In this document: positions 33,848 through 42,721 of the stretch, in pieces | Layout: every line of letters begins with the position of its first letter | Position numbering within the stretch: position 1 is the first letter of the stretch | Assembly (NCBI GenBank): GCA_945873305.1 | Contig: CAMCCX010000003.1 | Coordinates: 1-64,000 of the forward strand | Origin: Akkermansia muciniphila | GTDB lineage: Bacteria > Verrucomicrobiota > Verrucomicrobiia > Verrucomicrobiales > Akkermansiaceae | Direction of reading: 5' to 3' | DNA: 64,000 bases | Program-made: the position numbers and the translations under genes | The notes under the pieces: model-generated | What the model was told of the DNA's origin: nothing | The model's input: the letters and a program-made list of their open reading frames with translations, nothing else | The model's database searches: none

Positions 33848-34531
33848 ATGATCAACGAACTCATCAACGAAATGGTGGACGCCGGCGTCCACTACGGCCA
33901 CCAAACCAAAAAATGGAACCCGCGCATGAAGCCCTTCCTCATGAAGGACAAAGGCGGAATCTACATCATCGACCTGGAAAAAACCGTCCAGCAGCTCGAT
34001 AAAGCCTCCGATTTCCTCGCCGACCTCGTCGGCAAGGGCAAGAAAGTCCTCTTCGTCGGCTGCAAGCGCCAAGCCCAGGACGCCATCCGCGAAGCCGCGG
34101 AAGCGACCGGCCAACACTACGTCAACCACCGCTGGTTGGGCGGCATGCTCACCAACAGCCTCACCGTCCGCAAGTCGGTCGAGCGCCTCAAGTATCTCGA
34201 AAACATCGAGAAGCAGCCTGAATTCAAGGCCATGTCGAAAAAGGAACTCGCCGCCCTCGGCCGCGAGCGCGAAAAGCTCCTCCGCAACCTCCGCGGCGTG
34301 CGCGACATGGACAAGAAGCCTGACGCCGTCGTCATCGTCGACTCCGCCCGCGAAACCATCGCCGTGGCCGAAGCCCGCCGCTTGAACATCCCGATCATCG
34401 CCCTCGTCGACACCAACGCCGACCCGGCGCTCGTCCAATTCCCGATCCCGGGCAACGACGACGCGATCCGCTCGATCCGCATCATCCTCCAGAATCTGGT
34501 CGATGCCATGGTCGCCGCCCGCAAAAACTAA
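33848..34531 (+). CDS. rpsB: 30S ribosomal protein S2
   Basis: MVDAGVHYGHQTKKWNPRMKPFL, HRWLGGMLTN, IPIIALVDTNADP, IPGNDDAIRSI. Confidence 0.97.
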   Translation: MINELINEMVDAGVHYGHQTKKWNPRMKPFLMKDKGGIYIIDLEKTVQQLDKASDFLADLVGKGKKVLFVGCKRQAQDAIREAAEATGQHYVNHRWLGGMLTNSLTVRKSVERLKYLENIEKQPEFKAMSKKELAALGREREKLLRNLRGVRDMDKKPDAVVIVDSARETIAVAEARRLNIPIIALVDTNADPALVQFPIPGNDDAIRSIRIILQNLVDAMVAARKN

Positions 34532-34545
34532 CTTGTTTTCCGATT

Positions 34546-34580
34546 GCGGGCGTCCTGTCTCACGACGGGCCGCCCGTTTT
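34546..34580 (+). terminator. Terminator/attenuator-like hairpin between rpsB and tsf
   Basis: GCGGGCG (34546-34552) can pair with CGCCCGT (34571-34577, one G-T pair), additional inner pairing, then TTTT. Confidence 0.5.
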
Positions 34581-34609
34581 CATCTCCAGAACCAACCTCT
34601 ATTTCCCAA

Positions 34610-35476
34610 ATGATCACCGCATCAATCGTCAAAGAACTCCGCGACAAGACCAACGCCGGCATGATGGACTGCAAGAAAGTCCTCACCGAAACCAACGGCG
34701 ACATCGAAGCCTCCATCAAGCTGCTCCGCGAGCGGGGCATCATGAAGTCCAGCAAGATGGCCGACCGCGCCGCCACCGAGGGCGTCATCACCGCCCGCGT
34801 CAACGTCGGTGCCACTTCCGGACTCCTGCTTGAGCTCAACTGCGAGACCGACTTCGTTTCGAAAAACGAGAATTTCCAAGCGTTCGTCGGCGGCCTCGCC
34901 GACAAGCTCGCCGAATCCAGCGCCGCCGACCTCGACGCCGCGCTTGCGCTGCAAGTCGGTGAGCAAAGCATCGAAGACACGGTGAAAGCCAAAGTCGGCG
35001 AAGTCGGCGAAAACCTCCAGTTCCGCAAATACGTCCGCTACGACGCGGCTCCGGGCGGCGTCGTCGCTTCCTACATCCACCTCGGTGGCAAGGTCGGCGT
35101 GCTCATCGAAGTCGGCACCACCCAGCCGGAAACCCGCGGCACGGACAGCTTCAAGGAGCTCATCAAGGACCTCACGCTGCACATCGCCGCCTGCGCGCCG
35201 AAGGGGCTTTCCCGCGAGGACATCCCGCAATCCGTGGTGGACAACGAGCTCGACATTTTCCGCGCCCGCCTCGAAGCCGAGGGCAAGCCTGCGAACATCA
35301 TCGAGAACATCCTCAAGGGCCAGATCGGCAAGTTCTTCGCCGAAAGCTGCTTCCTCGAGCAAGGTTTCGTGAAGGATTCCGACATCAAGATTTCCGCGCT
35401 GCTTGAAGCCAAGGGCAAGGAACTCGGCGACACCCTCACCGTCACCCGCTTCGTCCGCTTCGGACTCGGCGAGTAA
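34610..35476 (+). CDS. tsf: Translation elongation factor Ts
   Basis: MITASIVKELRDKTNAGMMDCKKVLTETNGDIEASIKLLRERG, LNCETDFVSKNENF. Confidence 0.97.
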   Translation: MITASIVKELRDKTNAGMMDCKKVLTETNGDIEASIKLLRERGIMKSSKMADRAATEGVITARVNVGATSGLLLELNCETDFVSKNENFQAFVGGLADKLAESSAADLDAALALQVGEQSIEDTVKAKVGEVGENLQFRKYVRYDAAPGGVVASYIHLGGKVGVLIEVGTTQPETRGTDSFKELIKDLTLHIAACAPKGLSREDIPQSVVDNELDIFRARLEAEGKPANIIENILKGQIGKFFAESCFLEQGFVKDSDIKISALLEAKGKELGDTLTVTRFVRFGLGE

Positions 35477-35490
35477 GTTGATTCACAAAA

Positions 35491-35524
35491 AAGCCCGGCT
35501 CCATCACTGGAGCCGGGCTTTTTT
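35491..35524. terminator. Intrinsic terminator downstream of tsf, possibly bidirectional with hemQ
   Basis: AAGCCCGGCTCCA tcac TGGAGCCGGGCTT, perfect 13-bp stem, flanked by A-run 5' and T-run 3'. Confidence 0.92.
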
Positions 35525-35534
35525 GTGTTTGAAA

Positions 35535-36362
35535 TCAAAGGCAGATCCGCCGGAACAACACGTCGAGCGGCAGCTGCATGCCGATGTAGAAATCCCCGAA
35601 CTCGCCGTAGCGCGCGGTGACTTCGTCGAAGCGCATTTCGTAAACGATCGACTTGATGTCGATGGTGTCCTTGGCGAGCAAAGTGACGCCCCACTCGAAT
35701 TCATCGAGCCCGGTCGAGCCGGTGATGAGCTGGAGAATCCTGCCGGAATACGTGCGACCGACGCGGGCGTGGCCGGCCATCAGCTTCTTGCGCGCTTCGA
35801 AATCGAGCGAATACCAGTTGTCCGCGCCGTTGCGGCGCTTGGACATCGGATAGAAACAAATCACCGGCCAGTCCGGCAGGACCGGATAGAGGCGGTGTTT
35901 CAAATAATGCGCCATCCGTTCGTCGAAGGCCTTGAGCCCCGCTTCGAACTCGGGACTCCCCTCGACGAGACCGTCCTCGGCCACCAAGGTTTCCGCGGCG
36001 TATTGCTCGCGGCTGGTGGTGTATTCCGAGCTCTCGGTTTGCGAAAGGTAGGAATACGTCGGGCTAAGAATCTCCGGCCCGAGCGACAGGCTGAGCTGTT
36101 TTTCAAACATGTTCGCCACCTGCAAGTCCGGGGTCAGCAGCATGAAGCCGAGGTCCGCCTTCGGAGTCGCGACCGAGAAAATCAACAGGTGCGTGTCCGG
36201 CGTGGCGCGGATTTCCTGCACCAGTTCGGTGAGGCGGGTCTTGGCCTGGCGCTGTTCCTCGTCGCTGTAAAGCGACCATTGCGCGTGATCGACGTGATAG
36301 AACAAATGCATGACGTGCCAGCCTTCCCTGGGCACGAGTGGAGTGATTTCTTGGTTGGACAT
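35535..36362 (-). CDS. hemQ: Coproheme decarboxylase / chlorite dismutase-like family
   Basis: CFYPMSKRRNGADNWYSLDFEARKKLMAGHARVGRTYSGRILQLITGSTGLDEFEWGVTLLAKD...VYEMRFDEVTARYGEFGDFYIG. Confidence 0.9.
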   Translation of the reverse strand: MSNQEITPLVPREGWHVMHLFYHVDHAQWSLYSDEEQRQAKTRLTELVQEIRATPDTHLLIFSVATPKADLGFMLLTPDLQVANMFEKQLSLSLGPEILSPTYSYLSQTESSEYTTSREQYAAETLVAEDGLVEGSPEFEAGLKAFDERMAHYLKHRLYPVLPDWPVICFYPMSKRRNGADNWYSLDFEARKKLMAGHARVGRTYSGRILQLITGSTGLDEFEWGVTLLAKDTIDIKSIVYEMRFDEVTARYGEFGDFYIGMQLPLDVLFRRICL

Positions 36363-36374
36363 GGCGGTGGAAAT

Positions 36375-37487
36375 TCAGCGGCGGTCGGTGGAGACGTTCA
36401 TTTCGAAAAGCTTCTTGAAAGCAGGGCCCGGCGAGTTCTCCGAAGGCGCTTCATAAACCTCCACCGTCCATGGCTTGCTCTGTCCGGTGCGGTAGGCGGC
36501 GTGCATTCCCACGTCCTCAAAGCCGGCCGTCGCGGCCACCTCCAGCGACGCTCCAGCCTGGATCGTGCGGGTCACCGCATCGCCGATGACATCGCCGTCG
36601 CTGTTGCGGAAAAACACCCGCACCGCGGCCGGGCCGCCCTTCACCGTTAGATCGACCACCGGCAGCAACTGGGTGCCGCGGCGGAAGGTCTCCGCATTGG
36701 CACCCTCGGTAATCGGAGCACGCCAGTAGCTGCCGGCGGAGACGATCGTTAGGTTCGCCCCTTTGACAGGAAAATCGTTTTCCTCCAAACTCCCCGACCC
36801 GGCCGGCAGACGGTGGATCGTTTTGAAATAAACCACTCCCCCGCCGATCAGCAGGACTCCCAGCAAAGCCGCCAGCCCGATCCGCTCCAGCTTGGACAAA
36901 CCCAAATGCGGACGCAGCGAGACCGGCTCGGCGTTTTCCCGGACTCGCGGCGAAAACTCGTCCTGTTCGGGAACGGCCGCAGCAACCGGCGGCGCGGTTT
37001 CCGGAACGATTTCCTCAACGGCGGGCTCAGGCGGAGCAGGCTCATCCACAACAACCGTTTCGGCCACGGTCGCCTCTTCAAAAATCTCCGGCTCCGGCTC
37101 GCTCCCGTCATCGAGCTCGTCAAATTCGCCGCCCACCATGGAATGATGCACCGGATGAGACGCCGGTGCCGCTTTCGGACGCTTCTTACTCACGTTGATC
37201 TGAATGCGATCCTCGGCGCTGGAAACTGGCTTTGGCGGCGATTGCTCGCCTGCCTCGGGAACGCTAACCGGCGGCTTCTTCACATTCGCCAAACTGCGTG
37301 GAACGGGAATCCCCAACGAGCGGCCGGACTTTGGAGCGGGCTCCGCATTTTCCTCGTCCGACCGGGCGGGCTCGTCGAAGGCCCATAAATCCTGTTCTGT
37401 CGAGTCCTTGATCAGATCGTTCTTACTCGGGCGGTGTCGCGGAGGAAGGGATGATCCGTCGGAGGATGAAGGTGGCTTGGGTGTCAT
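36375..37487 (-). CDS. Hypothetical single-TM protein with long low-complexity Pro/Glu-rich N-terminus
   Basis: ORF with TM IGLAALLGVLLIGGGVVYF after an acidic, proline-rich stretch; start chosen at MTPKPPSSS. Confidence 0.6.
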   Translation of the reverse strand: MTPKPPSSSDGSSLPPRHRPSKNDLIKDSTEQDLWAFDEPARSDEENAEPAPKSGRSLGIPVPRSLANVKKPPVSVPEAGEQSPPKPVSSAEDRIQINVSKKRPKAAPASHPVHHSMVGGEFDELDDGSEPEPEIFEEATVAETVVVDEPAPPEPAVEEIVPETAPPVAAAVPEQDEFSPRVRENAEPVSLRPHLGLSKLERIGLAALLGVLLIGGGVVYFKTIHRLPAGSGSLEENDFPVKGANLTIVSAGSYWRAPITEGANAETFRRGTQLLPVVDLTVKGGPAAVRVFFRNSDGDVIGDAVTRTIQAGASLEVAATAGFEDVGMHAAYRTGQSKPWTVEVYEAPSENSPGPAFKKLFEMNVSTDRR

Positions 37488-37587
37488 AACGGGTGCTGCG
37501 GGATTTTTAGAACGGGGACTTCCACTTGACCAGTGCGAAAGCCGAAGCCGAAATCCCCTCGCCAACTCAACGGCCTTGCCGGACCTG

Positions 37588-38781
37588 TCAAAACGGCCAT
37601 CCCCCAAGCGCCGGCGGCCCCAAGGTTTCCTGCTCGAAATCTCCCCGGTCGTTTCGTTCCGCGATTGCCGCGATTTCCGCCCGAACATCGGCAAGGCGCC
37701 GATCCGCCAGCAGTTTCGGCAAGAGCTGGATGTCGTAGGGCGTCAGCGGACTGGGCCGCCCACCGGACCGCCAGCGCATGCGGAACGCCTCGACCGGCCG
37801 CGGTGTGACCTCGCGGAGTTTGAGTAAAATCCGCCAACCCGCCGGATCCGTGTCGCCGAAATGATGGTGCGGCAGCGCGGCCGGCAGCTTCTCCAACAGA
37901 TACCGGAACGCCTGCGTCGGGAACGAAGTGGCCGCCACCAAGGTCCGCCGGTCCTGATTCGCAGCGGCGTATTGACGGAAAGTCGTCTTGCGGTTCTCGA
38001 TGCTCAGCAACCGCTCCGCCGTGGTGGAAACCGACGCGCACCGCGCCAGATCGGCGGCGGAAATGAGCACGTGCTCCAAGCCGTCGAAGTCATGCACGCT
38101 GCCGTCCGGGAAATGCAGACACAACGGCCCGTGCAGCTCGACATGGGAATCCCCCGCCGCGAGTCCCAGCGATTTCAGCGAAATTTCCGCGCCGAACAAT
38201 CGCGCCAAGCCGGACTCGAAAGTCCGTTGATGGCGTTCGAGTTCTTTCGAATCCAACCCGATGTCCACGCTCGCCGCACGGATCAAGGTTCCGGCCGGCC
38301 ATTCATTTTCGCTGAGTTTTTTCACCCCATCGAGCAAGCGCCGCAGCGTCTCCGGATGGTTCCAGTGAAACGGACGCAGCGACCGACCTCGGGAAAACGC
38401 CACGCGCAACGACTCGCAAAGCGCCGTCCATTCTGTTGGAAACCGCGAGTGCCCGCGCCGGGAAAACTCCGCGACAACCGCCAGCGCCGCCGCCTGCAAT
38501 TCCACACCCGCGATCCCGCCGAAGCGCTCGATCAGCCACGGTTCGGAAGCCAGCGGCAGCGTCACCCGCTCGATTAGATATTTTCGATAGCGATGGCGTT
38601 TCAAAACCAGCTGACCACACGCCTCAGCTTCCCTCGCCGCCGTCGCCTGGTCTTCCGCACTGGTGATCCCGGCGGCTTCCAACAGTTTCACCCAATCCTG
38701 CGAAAAGGCACGACTCGAAGCACTCACCCGCCTGCCTCGTGCGGCTTGCCATCGGCGGTGAAATTCGGCGAGCCAGTTCAT
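37588..38781 (-). CDS. jetD: Wadjet component JetD (Toprim-like)
   Basis: SIENRKTTFRQYAA and HHHFGDTDPAGWRILLKL Toprim-type motifs; ATGA overlap with JetC. Confidence 0.88.
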   Translation of the reverse strand: MNWLAEFHRRWQAARGRRVSASSRAFSQDWVKLLEAAGITSAEDQATAAREAEACGQLVLKRHRYRKYLIERVTLPLASEPWLIERFGGIAGVELQAAALAVVAEFSRRGHSRFPTEWTALCESLRVAFSRGRSLRPFHWNHPETLRRLLDGVKKLSENEWPAGTLIRAASVDIGLDSKELERHQRTFESGLARLFGAEISLKSLGLAAGDSHVELHGPLCLHFPDGSVHDFDGLEHVLISAADLARCASVSTTAERLLSIENRKTTFRQYAAANQDRRTLVAATSFPTQAFRYLLEKLPAALPHHHFGDTDPAGWRILLKLREVTPRPVEAFRMRWRSGGRPSPLTPYDIQLLPKLLADRRLADVRAEIAAIAERNDRGDFEQETLGPPALGGWPF

Positions 38782-41700
38782 GACAACGCTTCAACCAGCT
38801 TGTCCCGGTCCACCTTCACCACCCAGTTCTCGATGTTCGTGATCTGGCCGCTCTTCTCATCATAACTCCGCTCGACGCGGCACTGCACCACCGTTTCCGC
38901 ATGCTGGATCATCGTCGGCAGGCGGTCTTCAGGAAATGCCATGATCAGTTGCAGGCCGAAATTCCGCGCCAAATCGAGGCACGCGTCGATGCGGTCGCCG
39001 GACAATTTCGAAAACGCCTCGTCCATGATCACGATCCCGAGATTCTTCCGCGACTCGCGCGGGCCGAGGTCGTAAACGCGCTGGAACGCGGCGAGCATCG
39101 CCACGAAAAACGGCGCCTGGTTCTCGCCGCCGCTTTGTTTCTTCGCATTGCGGTTGAGCGAAATCGCCGCGCCCTCGCCCTTGCCGGTCGGCGTGGCCTG
39201 GATGTCCCAGTGGTGATAGTAGCGATAGTCGAGCGCCCGTTGTTGGCGCGGGTCCTCGGCGTTTTCAATTGCCGCCATCAGCGCGGCTTTCGCCTTCTCG
39301 ATTTCCTCCTTCGCGCCGGATGCAAAAAGCTCCAAGCCGGGATTCAACCCTTTTTCCACCAACGCCCAGATCGCGCTGTGGCTGCGGTCCGCCTTCATCG
39401 AAAGCTGATAGCGCCAGCCGCCGATGTCGTGGTCCATCGCGCGATTGAGCTCGCGCTTGGTGCGCTCCGCTTCGTCTAACTTCTCCTTCAAAACATCCAA
39501 CACCTGATGCTGGAGCCGGTCCTCCCACTCCTTGCGCGCGTCCTCTGCGGCGGCGGTGTATTTCTCCAGCTCGTGCGATTCCAGCTCGATCCGGCGGGCG
39601 TCGTAGCGGAAATTTTCGTCATCGCCGGGATCAAACGCCTCGGCGGTTTCCGGGTGTTTTTCGGCAAGTGCATGGCGCTCCAGATCGCGGTCCCGCCGGG
39701 CCTTGTCCGAATCGAACTCGCGGATACGCGCCATTTCCGAAGACGCGTCGAGCCGTTGCTGCCACTTGGGAAACTGTTGCCGCGCCGCGGCGATGAGTTC
39801 GGAAATTTCCGTGTCCCGCACGCCTTCCAGCGATTCACGGCTGAGCTGGCGTTCCGTGAGCGATGCCGCTTCATCCTCCATCAGCGTGGCCATGCCGTCC
39901 TGCAACACGCGCTCCTGTTGGGCGAATTTCTCGATGCTGTTCGCCAGCCGACCGGTGCGTTCGATGACGCCTTGGAAGGTCTTTTCCAGCACCCGCAGCT
40001 TCTCCACCGTCGCCTCGCGCTCGGGCGTGGCGAGCAGGCGGATCGTCTCGTCGAGCTGGGCGAGTTCCTTCCGGAGTCGGGGCAAATCGCGGAGCTTGGA
40101 GCTGCCAGCCGGTGGGTCGGCTTTGTCGAGCGTCCACTGCTCGCCGCGGTGCAGGAACGTCCGCCAATCCTCGCGCAGACGAAGTTTCAAAGTGAGCTCT
40201 TCCTTCACTTCCGCGAGCTCGTCCTGACGCAAAGTTCTCAGTCTTCGCAGGCCTTCCTCGCCGATGGTGAATTCCTTGGCTGGCTGAAAATGCTGCCGAT
40301 GCGGCGGATCCTTGAGCCAGCCGTCTTTGGAAAACGCACGCGGATGCGAATCGAGCTGGCTGACTTTTTCAACTGCGATTAGATCGCCGTAGAGATGCTG
40401 AAGATACGCTTTCGCGAGTTCGTGTTTGGTTTCAAAAAACGCGGCGACAGTCCCGGGCTTCGCGTCCTTGGAACCGGAAAGCTCTCCGGCATGAACGAGC
40501 GGTTCCTCGACGTGCCCGAGGCGCCGGGCTTGTTCCCACGCCGCTTTGAAATCTTCGGCCAGCACCGCGCCGCGCTTGTTTCCTAGCAACGATTCAAGCA
40601 GCGGCCACCACGGTTCGGCCTCGGCCTTCACCTCGATTACGCGGCCGAACGCGTCGGCGCGCTGACCGCGGGATTTCAAGGCATCCAACAACGGCGACGG
40701 CGCGGCGCTGCCTTTGTGATCCAGATCATCCAGCTCGCGGCGGAGGCGGGACTCGCGGTTTTCCAACACCTTGATTTCCTCCTCGATCGGCCGCAGCCTT
40801 TCGCGGGCGTCGTTGACAAGTGATTGATAGATCCGCGGCATCCGCTGGGCGGCGTCCAGCGCGGCCGACTCGTCCGCTCCCTGCATTTGCTTGAGCCAAT
40901 TGGCGGCGGGTTCCGGTTCCTCCAGCCCGAATTCCTGCGCGAGTCGCAGCCATTGTTTCCAATACTGCGTGCGGTCGTGGAGAAACTGACGGGCGGATTT
41001 TTCCGTCTCACGCAACGCGTCCAGCTCGCGGGCGACTTCATCCCGGTGGCTGCGATCCTCGGCGAGGCGGGTGATTTGAAGGTCGTTTCCAGCGACGAGC
41101 CGGATCTTGGCGAGTTGGGAATCCAACTCATTGCGCTCCCCAAGCGCGGACTCGTAGTCGGCGCGGGTCTCGGCATTTTGCGAGCGGAGTTGTTCCAGTT
41201 CGGACTGGCGCGAAGTTAGATTTTCCAGCTTCTGCTCGTGCCCCAGCGCGATGCGCAAATGGGAGTGCAGCCGCGCGTCGCGGCGGGCGGTGACGTATTC
41301 CTGATGCCGCTCGCTGATGCGGACGAGCCGCGCGTGCTGGTCGTGCATTTTCTCCAAGCGTTCCTGTGCGCGGCGGTGCGCATCGACGCTGGCGCGGACG
41401 GCTTTCACGTCTGGCAAGCCCGGCTCCAGCAAGTAGTCGCGAATGAATTTCTCGAACGACTCGACCGGTTGGAAGGCCATCGAGTTCGGCAGGGTTTTAT
41501 TCATCTGCACCCGGTCGAATCCGAGATGGCTGCGCGAGCCCATTTCATCGAGATACGAGGCTTGGCGGTCAAACACCTCGCCGCCGAGATCGCGCTTCAC
41601 GTGGACGCGGAACTCCTCCTCCGACATGAAAGCGACGGCATCCGGATCAAGTTCGGCGCTGAGGAAATCCTCACGCTCCAGGCGGTTGGGAATGGTGAAC

Positions 41701-42104
41701 CACAGCGTGCGGGCTTTGGCGGTCGGGCCTTCGAATTCGATGCGCGCGCCCCAGGTTTCGCGGCGCGGGGTTTCCTCGCCCTTTGCCAGCGGCCAGACGA
41801 ATTCCAAGCCTGCCAGAGTCACGCCGGAAGGGCGCAGGTAGCGTTCCTGGCCGTCGTTGCCCTGCGTGTTCGTATCGCAAAGACAGTAACCGCGCAGTGA
41901 GCGGCCGCTGCCCGCACCGGCGGCGGCTTTGTTGAAACGGCTGAGCGATTCGCCGAGCATGACGAACTGGATCAAGTCCAACAGCACGCTTTTTCCCGAG
42001 CCGTTAGCGCCGGTGATGAGGGACAACCCGGAGACGTCGATGAAGCGGCGGTAGCCATACCAGTTGATGGCGAGGATGCGGCTGAGGTGGACGCGTTTGA
42101 TCAT
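38778..42104 (-). CDS. jetC: Wadjet component JetC (MukB/SMC-like ATPase)
   Basis: Walker A ITGANGSGKSVLLDLIQFVMLG, long coiled coil, C-terminal SGGENQAPFFVAMLAAF and VIMDEAFSKLSGDRI; start chosen at MIKRVHLSR just after the JetB stop. Confidence 0.92.
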   Translation of the reverse strand: MIKRVHLSRILAINWYGYRRFIDVSGLSLITGANGSGKSVLLDLIQFVMLGESLSRFNKAAAGAGSGRSLRGYCLCDTNTQGNDGQERYLRPSGVTLAGLEFVWPLAKGEETPRRETWGARIEFEGPTAKARTLWFTIPNRLEREDFLSAELDPDAVAFMSEEEFRVHVKRDLGGEVFDRQASYLDEMGSRSHLGFDRVQMNKTLPNSMAFQPVESFEKFIRDYLLEPGLPDVKAVRASVDAHRRAQERLEKMHDQHARLVRISERHQEYVTARRDARLHSHLRIALGHEQKLENLTSRQSELEQLRSQNAETRADYESALGERNELDSQLAKIRLVAGNDLQITRLAEDRSHRDEVARELDALRETEKSARQFLHDRTQYWKQWLRLAQEFGLEEPEPAANWLKQMQGADESAALDAAQRMPRIYQSLVNDARERLRPIEEEIKVLENRESRLRRELDDLDHKGSAAPSPLLDALKSRGQRADAFGRVIEVKAEAEPWWPLLESLLGNKRGAVLAEDFKAAWEQARRLGHVEEPLVHAGELSGSKDAKPGTVAAFFETKHELAKAYLQHLYGDLIAVEKVSQLDSHPRAFSKDGWLKDPPHRQHFQPAKEFTIGEEGLRRLRTLRQDELAEVKEELTLKLRLREDWRTFLHRGEQWTLDKADPPAGSSKLRDLPRLRKELAQLDETIRLLATPEREATVEKLRVLEKTFQGVIERTGRLANSIEKFAQQERVLQDGMATLMEDEAASLTERQLSRESLEGVRDTEISELIAAARQQFPKWQQRLDASSEMARIREFDSDKARRDRDLERHALAEKHPETAEAFDPGDDENFRYDARRIELESHELEKYTAAAEDARKEWEDRLQHQVLDVLKEKLDEAERTKRELNRAMDHDIGGWRYQLSMKADRSHSAIWALVEKGLNPGLELFASGAKEEIEKAKAALMAAIENAEDPRQQRALDYRYYHHWDIQATPTGKGEGAAISLNRNAKKQSGGENQAPFFVAMLAAFQRVYDLGPRESRKNLGIVIMDEAFSKLSGDRIDACLDLARNFGLQLIMAFPEDRLPTMIQHAETVVQCRVERSYDEKSGQITNIENWVVKVDRDKLVEALS

Positions 42105-42105
42105 T

Positions 42106-42720
42106 TCAGGCTTCGGCGGCAGGTTGATAGAGGGCGGCACGGGCGAGACAGGATTCGAGGCTGTCAAAAGGGATCACGCGCGGCAGGCTGGGCAGGATTT
42201 CGATAAGCGTCTCGCCAAGCTGGAGCGCTCCTTCCGGCTTGTGAGTGCGGATCAGGCGGTGGCGCTTCAGGCGGCTCAGAAGCGAGTCGAGGTGGGTTTT
42301 TTCCGGCGGGTCGATCTTGTCGAAGGTGTTGCGGAAACGCGTCCACAAATCATCGACCGTGAGGATGACCGCGCTGCTGGCTTCGTTCGTGCGGTGGTCG
42401 TCCCAGACACGCCACAGGACTAACAACAGCAGCGTTTCATCCTTGGTGAACTGCGCCAACAAGTGACAGGCCTCGGGCCGCGGGCGGGCTTGGAGGATGA
42501 AAAAATCATCGTCGATGATGAGCTCCAACCCGAGCGGCGCGAGGTAGTCCTTCAAGTGTTCCTGATAGTGATCGCGGGCGAGCAGGAAATGATCGCGCCC
42601 CGCGCCGCTGCTGCCGAGCAAGGTGCCGCGGCCGATGAGCTCGGCGAGGATTTCGCGGATTGCCGGGCGGTCGTCGTCGGGGACCTCGGACCAGAAGCGG
42701 GGCCAGTTGGGATCGGACAT
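42106..42720 (-). CDS. jetB: Wadjet component JetB (DUF4194-like, MukE-like)
   Basis: Position between JetA and JetC; ARPEACHLLAQFTKDETLLLLVLWRVWDDHR, winged-helix-like. Confidence 0.85.
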   Translation of the reverse strand: MSDPNWPRFWSEVPDDDRPAIREILAELIGRGTLLGSSGAGRDHFLLARDHYQEHLKDYLAPLGLELIIDDDFFILQARPRPEACHLLAQFTKDETLLLLVLWRVWDDHRTNEASSAVILTVDDLWTRFRNTFDKIDPPEKTHLDSLLSRLKRHRLIRTHKPEGALQLGETLIEILPSLPRVIPFDSLESCLARAALYQPAAEA

Positions 42721-42721
42721 G

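Noticed and set aside
35403-36650. 415-aa plus-strand ORF antisense to hemQ
   Set aside because: Overlaps tsf, the terminator and the full hemQ gene; composition is that of an antisense shadow.
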